From Fervidobacterium pennivorans DSM 9078 (GTDB taxonomy: Bacteria > Thermotogota > Thermotogae > Thermotogales > Fervidobacteriaceae): a stretch of DNA of 64,000 nucleotides. A program made the translations under genes and the position numbers. Each line of letters begins with the position of its first letter. The stretch's first letter is position 1. Positions 54,506-64,000 of the stretch are shown here, piece after piece. Under the pieces are notes generated by a model. The model was not told the origin of the DNA. It saw only the letters and a program-made list of their open reading frames with translations, and did no database searches. Location: positions 1,947,501 through 2,011,500 of the forward strand of contig NC_017095.1 of the NCBI RefSeq assembly GCF_000235405.2, read 5' to 3'.

Positions 54506-54799
54506 GTGGTAGATAAAATCGGAGGGATTAACCATCTAAAACAGAATATTTCGATTCCAAGTGTTAAAAAGCAAAACGAAAGTGATTTTAGCAAAGTGCT
54601 TTCAGATGCGTTAAAGAGTGTGAATGAACAACAAAAGAATGTCGAGAAAATGGCTGATGATTTTGCCATGGGAAAGGTGAGCAACATACACGAACTCATT
54701 GTTGAAGCAGAAAAGGCATCTATATCGCTAAGGTTAACTGTTGAAGTGAGAAACAAGATAGTGGAAGCCTATAGGGAAATTATGAGGATGCAGTTCTAA
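54506..54799 (+). CDS. fliE: Flagellar hook-basal body protein FliE
   Basis: Links the rod to the MS ring. The 97-residue protein has the family pattern [36 protein letters not shown], with shorter blocks such as VNEQQ and [17 protein letters not shown], and ends [17 protein letters not shown]. The GTG start follows GGGAGGTGA. A bidirectional terminator lies 75 bp downstream, so the unit ends here and fliF and the rest are elsewhere. Confidence 0.92.
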   Translation: MVDKIGGINHLKQNISIPSVKKQNESDFSKVLSDALKSVNEQQKNVEKMADDFAMGKVSNIHELIVEAEKASISLRLTVEVRNKIVEAYREIMRMQF

Positions 54800-54874
54800 A
54801 ATAGGGGCATTCTACGGATGTTCAGAAAAGTTGGAAATTCTGAATTTTATACTTGTTTAACATAGCAAAATAAT

Positions 54875-54897
54875 AAGCGGGGCTGTAAGCCCCGCTT
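54875..54897. terminator. Bidirectional terminator between fliE and the coiled-coil gene
   Basis: A perfect 10-bp stem, AAGCGGGGCT / AGCCCCGCTT, with a 3-base loop, followed by TTGTTA on the plus strand and a less regular T-rich run on the minus strand. Confidence 0.85.
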
Positions 54898-54923
54898 TGT
54901 TATATATCAGCTCGAATTTTTTA

Positions 54924-55832
54924 TTATTGACCTTTGACAAATGGAAGAACGAGTGCAACTGTACCGAGAACAACGCCTATCCAAGCAATCATGTTGACAT
55001 TGTTAACTTTTTCCTGAACTACGTTAACTTTTTCCTCGACTACTTTTGCATCTGCTTTTGTATCAATCTTTGCTTGCAGGTCTTTCTGAGTGTTTTCTAT
55101 AGCTTTTCTGAGGAGGTAATCAGTATCACCAATTTGCGCTGCAAGACCTGTGAGTATCTCGTTCAATCCTGAAATCTGTTCTTGCAAATCTGTGACACTT
55201 GCCTCGAGTGTATCAACTTGTTCTCTGTCAGCTTTCATGGAGAGGTTGTCGTAAATATTGACAATATCTTGGTCGTGCATGTCAAGTTTGAGGGTTAGCG
55301 ATTCTATTGAAGTTGATATTTCCTCAAAGCTTGCGAGTTTTTCTTGAACTGCTGCGATCTGTTCGGAGAGAGTTCCAAGTGTGTCGTATATCTTGAGGAT
55401 ATCGCTGTCGTGGATATCAAGGGTTACTTTAATATCGTCAAGCATCGGGAGAATTTCGTCCATAAGTTCAGCTTTGATTTCTTCTTTTGATGACATCAAG
55501 GAAACTTCGACGTAAGATGTTATTCTTTCTTCAAGTGCTGCAAGGTTAGCAGAAAGTTCATAAAGCATGTCTCTAAGTGCTGGTAATCCTGTATCAATAG
55601 TGCTTTGGATGTTGAGAACTTTTGTCTCAAGTTCGGAAATTCTCTCATCTAATTCTGCCAACACTGTTTCAAATTCATCTGAAGAGACCTTTGTGCCTAA
55701 TACATCGTAGATCATGTTTGTGTACTCTTCCAAAAGCTCAATCCTGTTGAGCAGGGTTTCCATATCTAGCTGTTGTGCGAAAGCGAAAATTCCAAAAAGA
55801 ACGACCGCAATAAGAATCCCCAGTTTCTTCAT
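54924..55832 (-). CDS. Exported coiled-coil protein with C-terminal membrane anchor (Omp-alpha-like candidate)
   Basis: The 302-residue protein has a signal peptide (MKKLGILIAVVLFGIFAFAQ), about 250 residues of heptad-like helix, and a C-terminal transmembrane helix (281-298, IAWIGVVLGTVALVLPF) followed by KGQ. This layout matches Omp-alpha, the coiled-coil spacer between cell and toga in Thermotoga, but without its SLH head. A motif of the type LDxHDxDIxxIYDxL occurs at 138-152 and 183-197; a related IYDVLG lies at 41-46. The two full copies are 45 residues apart. AGGAGGGA precedes the ATG. It is monocistronic, with a leader of about 120 nucleotides. Confidence 0.65.
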   Translation of the reverse strand: MKKLGILIAVVLFGIFAFAQQLDMETLLNRIELLEEYTNMIYDVLGTKVSSDEFETVLAELDERISELETKVLNIQSTIDTGLPALRDMLYELSANLAALEERITSYVEVSLMSSKEEIKAELMDEILPMLDDIKVTLDIHDSDILKIYDTLGTLSEQIAAVQEKLASFEEISTSIESLTLKLDMHDQDIVNIYDNLSMKADREQVDTLEASVTDLQEQISGLNEILTGLAAQIGDTDYLLRKAIENTQKDLQAKIDTKADAKVVEEKVNVVQEKVNNVNMIAWIGVVLGTVALVLPFVKGQ

Positions 55833-55953
55833 ACTTAATCCCTCCTTCTGAGAAATGTGATAAGTTTAAAACGCGAAGACAAACTGTTAAGTAAGAAAAA
55901 GAAATAATTCCAAACTCATGGTGACAAAATTTCAATAACACCAACCAAACTAT

Positions 55954-55984
55954 ATTATAGCACTACTTTACAAAAAGTTGTAAA
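55954..55984 (-). promoter_or_regulatory. Candidate promoter of the coiled-coil envelope gene
   Basis: On the minus strand a perfect TATAAT (55959-55954) has TTTACA 19 bp, or TTACAA 18 bp, upstream. The 382-bp gap between this gene and rpsO otherwise holds only the rpsO promoter and leader. Confidence 0.5.
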
Positions 55985-56114
55985 TAAATATCTTTAAGAT
56001 TTCCACGAAATATTGTGCTTTTTTTGTTGGAAAAAGAAGAAATTAGCTTAATGTGTTTGTTAATCGTGTTTTTCCAAGAATTAAAATAATATCTCTTCAC
56101 CTAGCTCAAGGTTC

Positions 56115-56143
56115 TTGACATACTCTCTATTATATTATATCAT
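56115..56143 (+). promoter_or_regulatory. Promoter of rpsO
   Basis: TTGACA and TATCAT are spaced by 17 bp, about 70 bp before the rpsO start. Confidence 0.7.
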
Positions 56144-56152
56144 ATCATTGCC

Positions 56153-56189
56153 CTTGCTCGGTTGTGGGAGTATTCCCCTACTTGGCAAG
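56153..56189 (+). promoter_or_regulatory. Structured 5' leader of rpsO (candidate S15 autoregulatory element)
   Basis: CTTGC and GCAAG form an outer stem around an inner GTGGG/CCCTAC-type hairpin with a T bulge. It lies between the promoter and the SD (GGAGGTG). S15 leaders elsewhere use a similar junction with a GU-GC motif to bind S15. That class membership is a guess from the shape alone. Confidence 0.5.
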
Positions 56190-56214
56190 AGGATATTAGA
56201 TGGAGGTGTAGTAG

Positions 56215-56469
56215 ATGGAAAAGCAGGACATCATTAAAGAATTCCAGATTCACGACACAGACACGGGAAGCACGGCAGTCCAGATTGCTCTTCTAACCGC
56301 ACGAATAAGACATTTGACAGAACACCTTAAGAAACATCCAAAAGACTACCACTCCAGACGCGGACTCATGAAAATGGTTGGGCGCAGAAGAAAGATGCTC
56401 AAGTACCTGATGAAGAAAGACCCAGAACTTTACAAACAACTCCTTGAAAAGTTGTCATTGAGAAAGTAA
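56215..56469 (+). CDS. rpsO: Small ribosomal subunit protein S15
   Basis: Primary 16S rRNA-binding protein. The 84-residue protein has the S15 signature [29 protein letters not shown], seen as the blocks DYHSRRGL and VGRRRKML, and [16 protein letters not shown] near the start. It is a few residues shorter than the usual 88-89 at the N-terminus. GGAGGTG precedes the ATG. It ends at a terminator, so it is monocistronic. Confidence 0.96.
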   Translation: MEKQDIIKEFQIHDTDTGSTAVQIALLTARIRHLTEHLKKHPKDYHSRRGLMKMVGRRRKMLKYLMKKDPELYKQLLEKLSLRK

Positions 56470-56483
56470 AAAATCAAAATTCC

Positions 56484-56509
56484 AAAGGGCGGGTAACCGC
56501 CCTTTACTT
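56484..56509 (+). terminator. Terminator after rpsO
   Basis: A 9-bp stem AAAGGGCGG / CCGCCCTTT with a GTAA loop, followed by ACTTTT. Confidence 0.85.
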
Positions 56510-56549
56510 TTGGATCGGCAAAGGAACTACCGAAGGGGTGTAGAATAAT

Positions 56550-57593
56550 ATGAAACCAGTTGACTTGTATAAACTAGAAGCATACGATTACGACCTTCCC
56601 GAAGAGTTAATTGCTCAGGAACCTGTAGAGCCACGGGATCATTCAAGGCTCATGGTAGTGAACAGAAAAACGCAGGAGATTGAGCACAGAATTTTCAAAG
56701 ACATTGTGGAATATTTAAATGCGGGTGACCTTCTGGTATTTAACACTTCGAAAGTAATTCCAGCAAGGATAATAGGTAAAAAAACTACAGGTGCTAAAGT
56801 TGAACTACTGTTGCTTGAGAAAATTGAACCAGGTGTATGGAAATGCCTTGTAAAACCTGGTAAGGCGGTAAAGGAAGGTACAGAAATTATTTTTAATGTT
56901 TACAGCAACGAAAATGTTGTGACAGCCAAGTGTGTAGGAAGGGCTGAAGAAGGTACACGACTTGTTGAATTTTCAACACAAAATGATCAAGAAATCTTTG
57001 CGATAGGGAAAGTTCCATTACCACATTATATAAAAAACGATAATATAGATTTCGAAAGATATCAAACCGTGTATGCAAAATACGAGGGTAGTGTTGCTGC
57101 TCCGACTGCTGGGTTGCACTTCACAGAACAACTATTAGAGAAGATTAGAGAGAAAGGAATTCTTACTGCCGAGGTTGTTCTCCACGTTGGCATTGGGACG
57201 TTCAGACCAGTCAAAGTAGAAGATATCCGTAAACACAAAATGCATGAAGAGTATTACGTTGTTCCTGAAGAAACAGTTCGTATAATCGAGCAAGTAAAAA
57301 ACAAAGGTGGCAAAGTTTTTGCGGTTGGAACCACTAGTGTGCGAACATTGGAGACCATCGCTCGGCTACCCAAAGCGCCATCTTATTCTGGAAAAACAAA
57401 TATATTTATCTACACACCTTTCGAGTTCAAACTTGTTGATGCGTTAATTACCAATTTTCATCTTCCAAAATCATCTTTGATAATGCTTGTTAGTGCATTT
57501 GCAGGCTACGAGCTGACAATGAAAGCTTACAAAATTGCTGTTGAGGAAAGGTATAGATTCTTCTCTTTTGGCGATGCTATGCTTATACTTTAA
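56550..57593 (+). CDS. queA: S-adenosylmethionine:tRNA ribosyltransferase-isomerase
   Basis: Builds the epoxycyclopentane ring of queuosine in tRNA. The 347-residue protein has YDLPEELIAQEPVEPRDHSRLMV, shown in shorter blocks, FNTSKVIPARI, YEGSVAAPTAGLHFTEQLL and VVLHVGIGTFRPV. Family length is normal. The SD is GGGGTG. It sits between rpsO and ruvC on the plus strand, 176 bp before ruvC. tgt is not in view. Confidence 0.95.
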   Translation: MKPVDLYKLEAYDYDLPEELIAQEPVEPRDHSRLMVVNRKTQEIEHRIFKDIVEYLNAGDLLVFNTSKVIPARIIGKKTTGAKVELLLLEKIEPGVWKCLVKPGKAVKEGTEIIFNVYSNENVVTAKCVGRAEEGTRLVEFSTQNDQEIFAIGKVPLPHYIKNDNIDFERYQTVYAKYEGSVAAPTAGLHFTEQLLEKIREKGILTAEVVLHVGIGTFRPVKVEDIRKHKMHEEYYVVPEETVRIIEQVKNKGGKVFAVGTTSVRTLETIARLPKAPSYSGKTNIFIYTPFEFKLVDALITNFHLPKSSLIMLVSAFAGYELTMKAYKIAVEERYRFFSFGDAMLIL

Positions 57594-57707
57594 GTTAACA
57601 AAAAACATAGAATAAAATGTAACATACCAGCAGGCGGGAAGGGTGTATAATTATTAATCGAACATCGAGCGAATAAGCACTTAACAACAGAACATACTGA
57701 TGTCTTT

Positions 57708-57727
57708 TTCAGATAAGTTCAGATAAG
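57708..57727 (+). repeat. 10-bp tandem repeat ahead of ruvC
   Basis: TTCAGATAAG is repeated twice without a gap. The queA-ruvC gap (57594-57768) otherwise has a TATAAT at about 57651 with no clear -35. Confidence 0.6.
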
Positions 57728-57768
57728 CGATACTCAACATACCGGCTTCCAAGAAAAGAGGTTTTGAA

Positions 57769-58278
57769 ATGCGGATACTTGGAATAGACCCAGGATACGG
57801 TATTGTAGGTTACGGGGTTGTGGAGAAGATTGGCAACAAGATAATCCACGTAGCCCATGGTGCAATCACAACTGGTAAAGAAGAGCACTTTGAAGATAGA
57901 TTGGATTACATTTATTCTGAGATTTCAAACATAATATCAACTTACAACCCTTCGATCGTGGCTGTTGAAAGTTTGTATTTTTACAAAAATGCGAAGACCG
58001 CTATTTACGTTGGTGAAGCACGTGGGGTTATCCTTCTTGCGATAAAACATTCCGGAATTCCTTTTGTTGAGTTCACCCCTCATCAGGTGAAACAAACAGT
58101 AACAGGATATGGTCGAGCTGAAAAGTCTCAAATCCAAAAAGTTATGAAAATGCTCTTAAAGCTTGACAAGGTCCCTAAACCGGACGATGCGGCTGATGCG
58201 CTTGCTGTAGCCTGGTGCGCTGCCGTAACCTCTGCTGGTCCCGGTCAGTTAGGTTTATTGAACCAATTTAATCGGTAG
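57769..58278 (+). CDS. ruvC: Holliday junction endonuclease RuvC
   Basis: Resolves Holliday junctions in recombination and repair. The 169-residue protein shows acidic catalytic residues D7 ([12 protein letters not shown]), E67 (VAVESLY), D140 and D143 ([10 protein letters not shown]), plus [17 protein letters not shown]. Length matches the family. AGAGG precedes the ATG. polC follows with a gap of 54 bp. Confidence 0.95.
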   Translation: MRILGIDPGYGIVGYGVVEKIGNKIIHVAHGAITTGKEEHFEDRLDYIYSEISNIISTYNPSIVAVESLYFYKNAKTAIYVGEARGVILLAIKHSGIPFVEFTPHQVKQTVTGYGRAEKSQIQKVMKMLLKLDKVPKPDDAADALAVAWCAAVTSAGPGQLGLLNQFNR

Positions 58279-58332
58279 TGATAAAGGCACAGATGTTTCA
58301 AAAAGTTGCAGCATATTTCCGAGGTGGGCGAT

Positions 58333-61300
58333 ATGTATCACGTGTTTGATGTTTCGAAAAACCTTAAAGATATCTCAAAGAAAATAGGTATACAAGCAGA
58401 AGGGTTAATCAAAAAGATAATTTACGACCGAAAAAGAGAGTCGGTCTCTTTTGTTATAGAAGATTTCAAAGGTGATGCGCATTCTTTGAAAAGCGTGCTT
58501 GAAAATTTCATCGGTATTCACGTCGATTTAGTTCTTGAGAATGAAACAAAAGGACAGATAGAAAGCTTAGAGACACTACATGAAAAAGTAATGCAGCAAC
58601 TAAACGGTTCAGGAAAATACGTGGAAAAGATAGAGATAAACGGAGAACATCTCAGGATATATGCTCTTGGTGAGTTCGGAAAGGCGCATGTGATTTCCAG
58701 ACTGAAAAAAATAAAGCATTCTCTACCATTTAAAGAATACACTATTGACGTTGTTGAACAAACCTATGAAACTTCTCCAAAAGATTTAGCGGTGAATGGA
58801 GTATCACAGAATTCTGCTTATTTATCTCAAGCAAAAACGAGTGAACAATTTAATGGAAATGATGAAAATAGCACAGTGCATCTTCCGGGACCTACCGAAC
58901 TTACGAACTTCAATCCTTCTGTCCTCAAAACACTCTACAGCCCATCAGAGCCCCCACAAGTTAAAAAGAGAGCAAAGCTTTACGGAAAGATTTTCAAAAT
59001 TGATAAAGTATCTGATGAGATAATCAATGTATACATCACAGATAAAAAGGACTCCATCCTTGGTAAAGTCTTTAATTCAAAGGTAAAGGAGTTGGAAGAC
59101 CGCCTTGCAGAAGGTGGTTGGTATATATTCAGCGGTTCGATTAATTACGACAAGAACGGAAATCTCTTTTTCAAAATAGATTCTGCGACAGAAATCCCTT
59201 CACTTGATAGAATGGACAATGCTACTGAAAAACGCATAGAGCTACATGCACACACAAAGATGAGTGATTTGGATAGCGTGCTCGATGTTGCCGAATACGT
59301 CAAAACAGCGAAAAAATGGGGTTGGGAAGCTGTCGCAATCACAGATCACGGGAATGTTCAAAGCATCCCAGAGTTTTACGAACTTGCAAAGTCAGAGGGT
59401 TTAAAACCCATCTTTGGTTGTGAACTTTACATCGCGAATGACCCAAAGAGGATAATGATAAACGAAATAGAAGGTTCGATAGAAAACGCCACTTATGTAG
59501 TTCTTGACTTAGAAACGACAGGTTTGAACCCCAGGCTTGATGAAATAATGGAAATTGGTGCCGTAAAAATTGTGGAAGGGAAAATTTCAGATGAATTCCA
59601 CACATTAGTAAAACCAACGACGCTTAAAGAAAAAAGTTTGCAAATCACTGGTATCACAGAAGAGATGTTGAAAGATGCCCCGGAAATTGGTGAAGTAATT
59701 GACAAGCTCTGGCAATTTTTAAAAGATGCCGTTCTTGTTGCACATAACGCAGATTTTGACATCAGCTTTTTGAAGCACACATTTGCAAGATTTGGAAGGG
59801 AGTTCAACCCACCGTATATAGACACTCTTAGGCTGTCTCAAGCACTCTTAAGGAACCAAATGAAAGCGTTTTCGCTTGACAAACTTGTTGAACATTTCAA
59901 ACTTGGAAAATTCCAGCATCATAGAGCATTAGACGATGCAAGAGTAACCGCAAGGGTATTCTTAGAACTCGTTGAGCTTTTGAAGAGAAAATCTATAACT
60001 ACTTTTGACAGAATTAACAAACTTGTCGAGCATATAAATCCACTTTCAAAACATCCTCAGCACCTAACAGTTTTGGTGCAAAACAAAACAGGTCTTAAAA
60101 ATCTATACAAGCTAATCTCAAAGTCCCATACAGAAACGTTCTTCGCAGTGCCACAAGTGCTTCGCTCGGATTTAGAAAAGCACAGAGAAGGCTTGTTATT
60201 GGGAACCGGATGTGCAAATTCTGAGGTATTTGAAATCGCTCTTGAAGGAGATAAAGACGCACTAAACGAAATTTTAAAGTTTTACGATTATGTTGAAATC
60301 ATGCCTCTTGATACGATAGTCTCTGAAGAATTTACAAAAGAGGAAGCAAAAAAAGCTTACAAGTTGTTGTATGAAGTTGCTAAGGAATTAAACATTCCCG
60401 TTGTGATGGTTTCAAACGCACACTTTTTGGATCCTGAAGACATAAAGGCACGTAAAGTGTTATTGGCTCCACAAAGTAACATTGAGGATGCCGATGCCAA
60501 TTATTATTTGCGCACAACAGATGAAATGCTCCAAGCCGCGATAGAAATTTTCGAAGATGAAAAAATAGCAAAAGAGGTTGTAATTGAAAATCCCAGAAAG
60601 GTAGCTGGACTTATCGAAGAAATCAAACCTCTTGAAAAACAGTTGCACCCACCAAAAATCGAAGGCGCGGAAGAAAAATTGAAGGAAATGACCTACAAAC
60701 GTGCATACGAACTGTATGGAAATCCATTGCCTGAAATCGTTGAGAAGCGGATTGAGAAAGAACTGAACAGCATTATAGGTCATGGGTATGCAGTTCTCTA
60801 CATGATTGCTCATCTTATCGTTAAAAAAGCGGGCGAGGATGGTTATGTTGTTGGTTCAAGAGGTTCGGTCGGTTCTTCTCTTGTTGCGCACCTTGTTGGA
60901 ATAACCGAGGTCAACCCGTTGCCAGCGCATTACAGATGTCCTGATTGTAAATATTTTGAGCTCCATGAAGAAGTGGGCTCAGGATACGACCTTCCGGACA
61001 AACGTTGTCCGAAATGCGGAGCAAAATTGGAAAAGGCGGGTCAAGATATACCGTTCGAAGTCTTCATGGGATTTGAAGGCGATAAGGTTCCGGATATAGA
61101 TTTGAATTTCTCAGGCGAATACCAAGAACGCGCGCATAAATTCATAGAAGAATTGTTTGGTAAATCACACGTTTTCAGAGCGGGAACGATAAGTACGATA
61201 GCTGATAGAAGCGCAATTGGATATGTCCGAGCGTATATGGAAGATAAGAACGGTAATATTGTAAACCCGCTCAATCCAGCCGAGCAAGAACGTTTGGCTA

Positions 61301-62520
61301 TGTATGTCACAGGTGTTAAGAGAACAACAGGTCAACATCCAGGTGGACTCATGATTGTTCCAAGCGACTACGATATACACGACTTCACACCCTATCAACA
61401 CCCTGCAAACGATAAAAAGTCAGGAGTCTACACCACTCACTTTGCTTACGAAGCTATCCATGATGACCTGGTCAAACTCGACGCGCTTGGTCACGATGAC
61501 CCGACGATGATAAAACTGCTGTATGAATACAGTGGTGTGGACCCCATGACTATTCCTATGGATGATAAGGCTACGATGAGTATCTTTTCTTCAGTCAAAG
61601 CTCTAGGCGTGGATCCAGAAGAGCTTGGAACAGATGTTGGAACAATCGGCATTCCAGAGTTTGGAACGGATTTCGTTATGGGCATGCTAAGAGAGACAAA
61701 ACCAAAGACCTTTGCAGAGTTAGTACGTATATCGGGATTATCACACGGAACGGATGTGTGGCTTGGGAACGCCCAGACGTTGATTGAGAAGAAAATAGCA
61801 ACACTTTCGGAAGTTATCTCTTGTCGTGATGATATCATGATTTACCTTATCCACAAAGGTGTTCCACCGTCAAATGCATTTAAGATAATGGAAAACGTGC
61901 GTAAAGGTAAGGGACTGAAAGAGGAAGAAGAAAAACTGATGAGAGAATACAATGTTCCTGAATGGTTCATCGAATCCTGTAAGAAAATCAAGTATCTCTT
62001 CCCAAAAGCTCATGCAGTGGCTTACGTGAGCATGGCCTTCAGAATAGCCTACTTTAAAGTCCATTATCCACTTGCGTTCTATGCAGCGTTTTTCTCAACA
62101 AAAGGAGATGAATTCGATGCAGAGCTGATACTAAAAGGCAAAGAAGCGATAAAGAAAAGGTTGATGGAACTCAACAACAGTCCAAAAAAGGATGTTAAAG
62201 AGAAGAACGAAGAAAAGGTCCTTGAAGCTGCACTTGAAATGATTTTGCGTGGGTTTGGATTTAAAAAACCTGATCTGAGAAGGAGTCATCATTCAAGGTT
62301 TATAATAGATGGAAAAGATCTGCTTATACCGTTCAACAAAATTCGCGGAATAGGGGACAACGTAGCAAAATCGATAGTCCAGAAAAGGGAAGTCAAAATG
62401 TTTACATCCATCGAAGACCTCATGACAAGGGCAAAAGTAACCAAAGCACAAGTGGAAGTACTCAAACGATTGGGTGTATTGGACGGGCTACCAGAAACCG
62501 ACCAAGCATCTTTGTTCTGA
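58333..62520 (+). CDS. polC: DNA polymerase III, PolC type
   Basis: The Gram-positive-type replicative polymerase with built-in proofreading, also found in Thermotogota. The 1395-residue protein has an OB-like N-terminus and the start of the PHP domain (ELHAHTKMSDLDSVLD and AITDHGNV). The DEDDh exonuclease is inserted in the PHP domain (VVLDLETTGLNP, HHRALDDARVTA). The catalytic palm has GSRGSVGSSLVAHLVG, a four-cysteine zinc site (YRCPDCKYF, RCPKCGAKL) and the two aspartates of PDIDLNFSG. The KxTGQHPGG block and the helix-hairpin-helix C-terminus (FNKIRGIGDNVAKSI) follow. ATG 58333 is used because GAGG precedes it by 8 bp; the TTG at 58306 has no SD. Confidence 0.96.
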   Translation: MYHVFDVSKNLKDISKKIGIQAEGLIKKIIYDRKRESVSFVIEDFKGDAHSLKSVLENFIGIHVDLVLENETKGQIESLETLHEKVMQQLNGSGKYVEKIEINGEHLRIYALGEFGKAHVISRLKKIKHSLPFKEYTIDVVEQTYETSPKDLAVNGVSQNSAYLSQAKTSEQFNGNDENSTVHLPGPTELTNFNPSVLKTLYSPSEPPQVKKRAKLYGKIFKIDKVSDEIINVYITDKKDSILGKVFNSKVKELEDRLAEGGWYIFSGSINYDKNGNLFFKIDSATEIPSLDRMDNATEKRIELHAHTKMSDLDSVLDVAEYVKTAKKWGWEAVAITDHGNVQSIPEFYELAKSEGLKPIFGCELYIANDPKRIMINEIEGSIENATYVVLDLETTGLNPRLDEIMEIGAVKIVEGKISDEFHTLVKPTTLKEKSLQITGITEEMLKDAPEIGEVIDKLWQFLKDAVLVAHNADFDISFLKHTFARFGREFNPPYIDTLRLSQALLRNQMKAFSLDKLVEHFKLGKFQHHRALDDARVTARVFLELVELLKRKSITTFDRINKLVEHINPLSKHPQHLTVLVQNKTGLKNLYKLISKSHTETFFAVPQVLRSDLEKHREGLLLGTGCANSEVFEIALEGDKDALNEILKFYDYVEIMPLDTIVSEEFTKEEAKKAYKLLYEVAKELNIPVVMVSNAHFLDPEDIKARKVLLAPQSNIEDADANYYLRTTDEMLQAAIEIFEDEKIAKEVVIENPRKVAGLIEEIKPLEKQLHPPKIEGAEEKLKEMTYKRAYELYGNPLPEIVEKRIEKELNSIIGHGYAVLYMIAHLIVKKAGEDGYVVGSRGSVGSSLVAHLVGITEVNPLPAHYRCPDCKYFELHEEVGSGYDLPDKRCPKCGAKLEKAGQDIPFEVFMGFEGDKVPDIDLNFSGEYQERAHKFIEELFGKSHVFRAGTISTIADRSAIGYVRAYMEDKNGNIVNPLNPAEQERLAMYVTGVKRTTGQHPGGLMIVPSDYDIHDFTPYQHPANDKKSGVYTTHFAYEAIHDDLVKLDALGHDDPTMIKLLYEYSGVDPMTIPMDDKATMSIFSSVKALGVDPEELGTDVGTIGIPEFGTDFVMGMLRETKPKTFAELVRISGLSHGTDVWLGNAQTLIEKKIATLSEVISCRDDIMIYLIHKGVPPSNAFKIMENVRKGKGLKEEEEKLMREYNVPEWFIESCKKIKYLFPKAHAVAYVSMAFRIAYFKVHYPLAFYAAFFSTKGDEFDAELILKGKEAIKKRLMELNNSPKKDVKEKNEEKVLEAALEMILRGFGFKKPDLRRSHHSRFIIDGKDLLIPFNKIRGIGDNVAKSIVQKREVKMFTSIEDLMTRAKVTKAQVEVLKRLGVLDGLPETDQASLF

Positions 62521-62616
62521 TTTATTCCGATTTATTTTTGTTTATTACATTAAATAATTCGCTTTGTTTTGGCTCCTTAGTTAACTTTGAAATGTAAAGA
62601 AATTTCTTTTTTGGTA

Positions 62617-62646
62617 TTGCAAAACTTAAAGAAGATATGCTATAAT
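62617..62646 (+). promoter_or_regulatory. Candidate promoter of secG
   Basis: TTGCAA and a perfect TATAAT are spaced by 18 bp, about 60 bp before the secG ATG. Confidence 0.55.
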
Positions 62647-62704
62647 AAGCACTGAATTGATTAAGAGGAAATACAAACTTCGAAAGAGATTTGGAGGTGT
62701 TCTG

Positions 62705-62938
62705 ATGTTGGCAGTAGTTTTACTAGTCATCCACACGATTATTGCATTAGGTCTTATTTGGATGGTTATGCAAGAAATGACAAAGTTTGCAGAACTTGGT
62801 GGAGCATTTGGAAGTGGTGCAGCCTATACGATGTTTGGCAGAAAAAAAGGATTAGATACATCAGGTAAGATAACTGTTGCGTTGGCTGTTGCGTTCTTTA
62901 TTATGTGCTTTTTAACATCTTGGGTATTGTCCAGGTAA
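62705..62938 (+). CDS. secG: Preprotein translocase subunit SecG
   Basis: Small membrane subunit that helps SecYEG move proteins. The 77-residue protein has two transmembrane helices (3-23 and 54-75) and, between them, the SecG-type loop GGAFGSGAAYTMFGRKKGLD. The ATG at 62705 has GGAGGTG 5 bp upstream; the longer frame from 62657 would add a basic stretch that contains this SD. The size and loop support SecG, but the protein is short and the call rests on that loop. Confidence 0.82.
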   Translation: MLAVVLLVIHTIIALGLIWMVMQEMTKFAELGGAFGSGAAYTMFGRKKGLDTSGKITVALAVAFFIMCFLTSWVLSR

Positions 62939-62977
62939 TTGAAAAATAAAACTTTACCAAAGAGACGAAACAATTAA

Positions 62978-64000
<1,023 letters not shown>

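Noticed and set aside
55833-56214. The longest gene-free gap, considered for a small RNA
   Set aside because: It is explained by two divergent promoters and the rpsO leader; no separate terminator hairpin is visible inside it.
57708-57727. Tandem TTCAGATAAG repeat as a regulator site
   Set aside because: Only two copies, no symmetry and no good promoter beside it; listed as a repeat only.

Overview
The window reads as a chromosome segment of a thermophilic member of the Thermotogota, most likely Fervidobacterium or a close relative. This is an inference from gene content: a fused IspH-ribosomal protein S1 gene, an hrcA-grpE-dnaJ heat-shock operon without dnaK, a PolC-type replicase, flagellar rod genes, several exported proteins that look like components of the outer sheath (toga), an AT-rich sequence, and frequent TTG and GTG starts with strong Shine-Dalgarno (SD) sequences. 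Coding density is very high. I found no tRNA, rRNA, CRISPR array, insertion sequence, prophage or clear transferred island.

Layout. 1-5500: a truncated sugar nucleotidyltransferase divergent from an unusual glutamine synthetase, then a two-gene unit of a PadR-type regulator and a histidine-rich NifX-like protein, then a LytS/LytTR two-component system. 5500-9950 (minus): the hrcA-grpE-dnaJ operon under a CIRCE-like operator, extended by a membrane-anchored propeller-like protein. 10000-11950: an EamA transporter and a lone rpsB with a structured leader. 12000-15200: convergent, tail-overlapping genes for a solute-binding/degenerate-GGDEF receptor and an HD-GYP protein. 15200-23600 (minus): a long operon of mainly translation and metabolism genes: transaldolase, aspS, a STAS protein, cmk, ispH-rpsA, der, a Cys-rich protein, then the HD-GYP gene. 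A flavin reductase-like gene lies just upstream of the operon promoter.

23700-41000 (plus): fourteen closely packed genes with no obvious internal terminator: gatA-gatB, a secreted protein, hemW-like, ftsW-murG-murC, smc, a PAS/GAF protein, fliJ-like, a YdcF/ElyC-like protein, rhomboid, asparaginase and an AI-2E-family protein. 41000-44870: panB and pepF diverge from a perfectly palindromic promoter, and galM follows pepF. 44870-53460 (minus): a large lipoprotein and an envelope protein, then mutL, tldD and pmbA. 53460-64000: flgB-flgC-fliE, a coiled-coil envelope protein on the minus strand, rpsO with a structured leader, queA, ruvC, polC, secG and a truncated tyrS.

Most of the window is housekeeping. 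The parts most likely to repay study are the PadR/His-rich NifX pair, the overlapping c-di-GMP-type genes, the ribosomal protein leaders, the palindromic panB/pepF promoter, and three uncharacterised envelope proteins. Many start codons below were moved from the longest ORF to the codon that has a good ribosome binding site; the reason is given in each entry.
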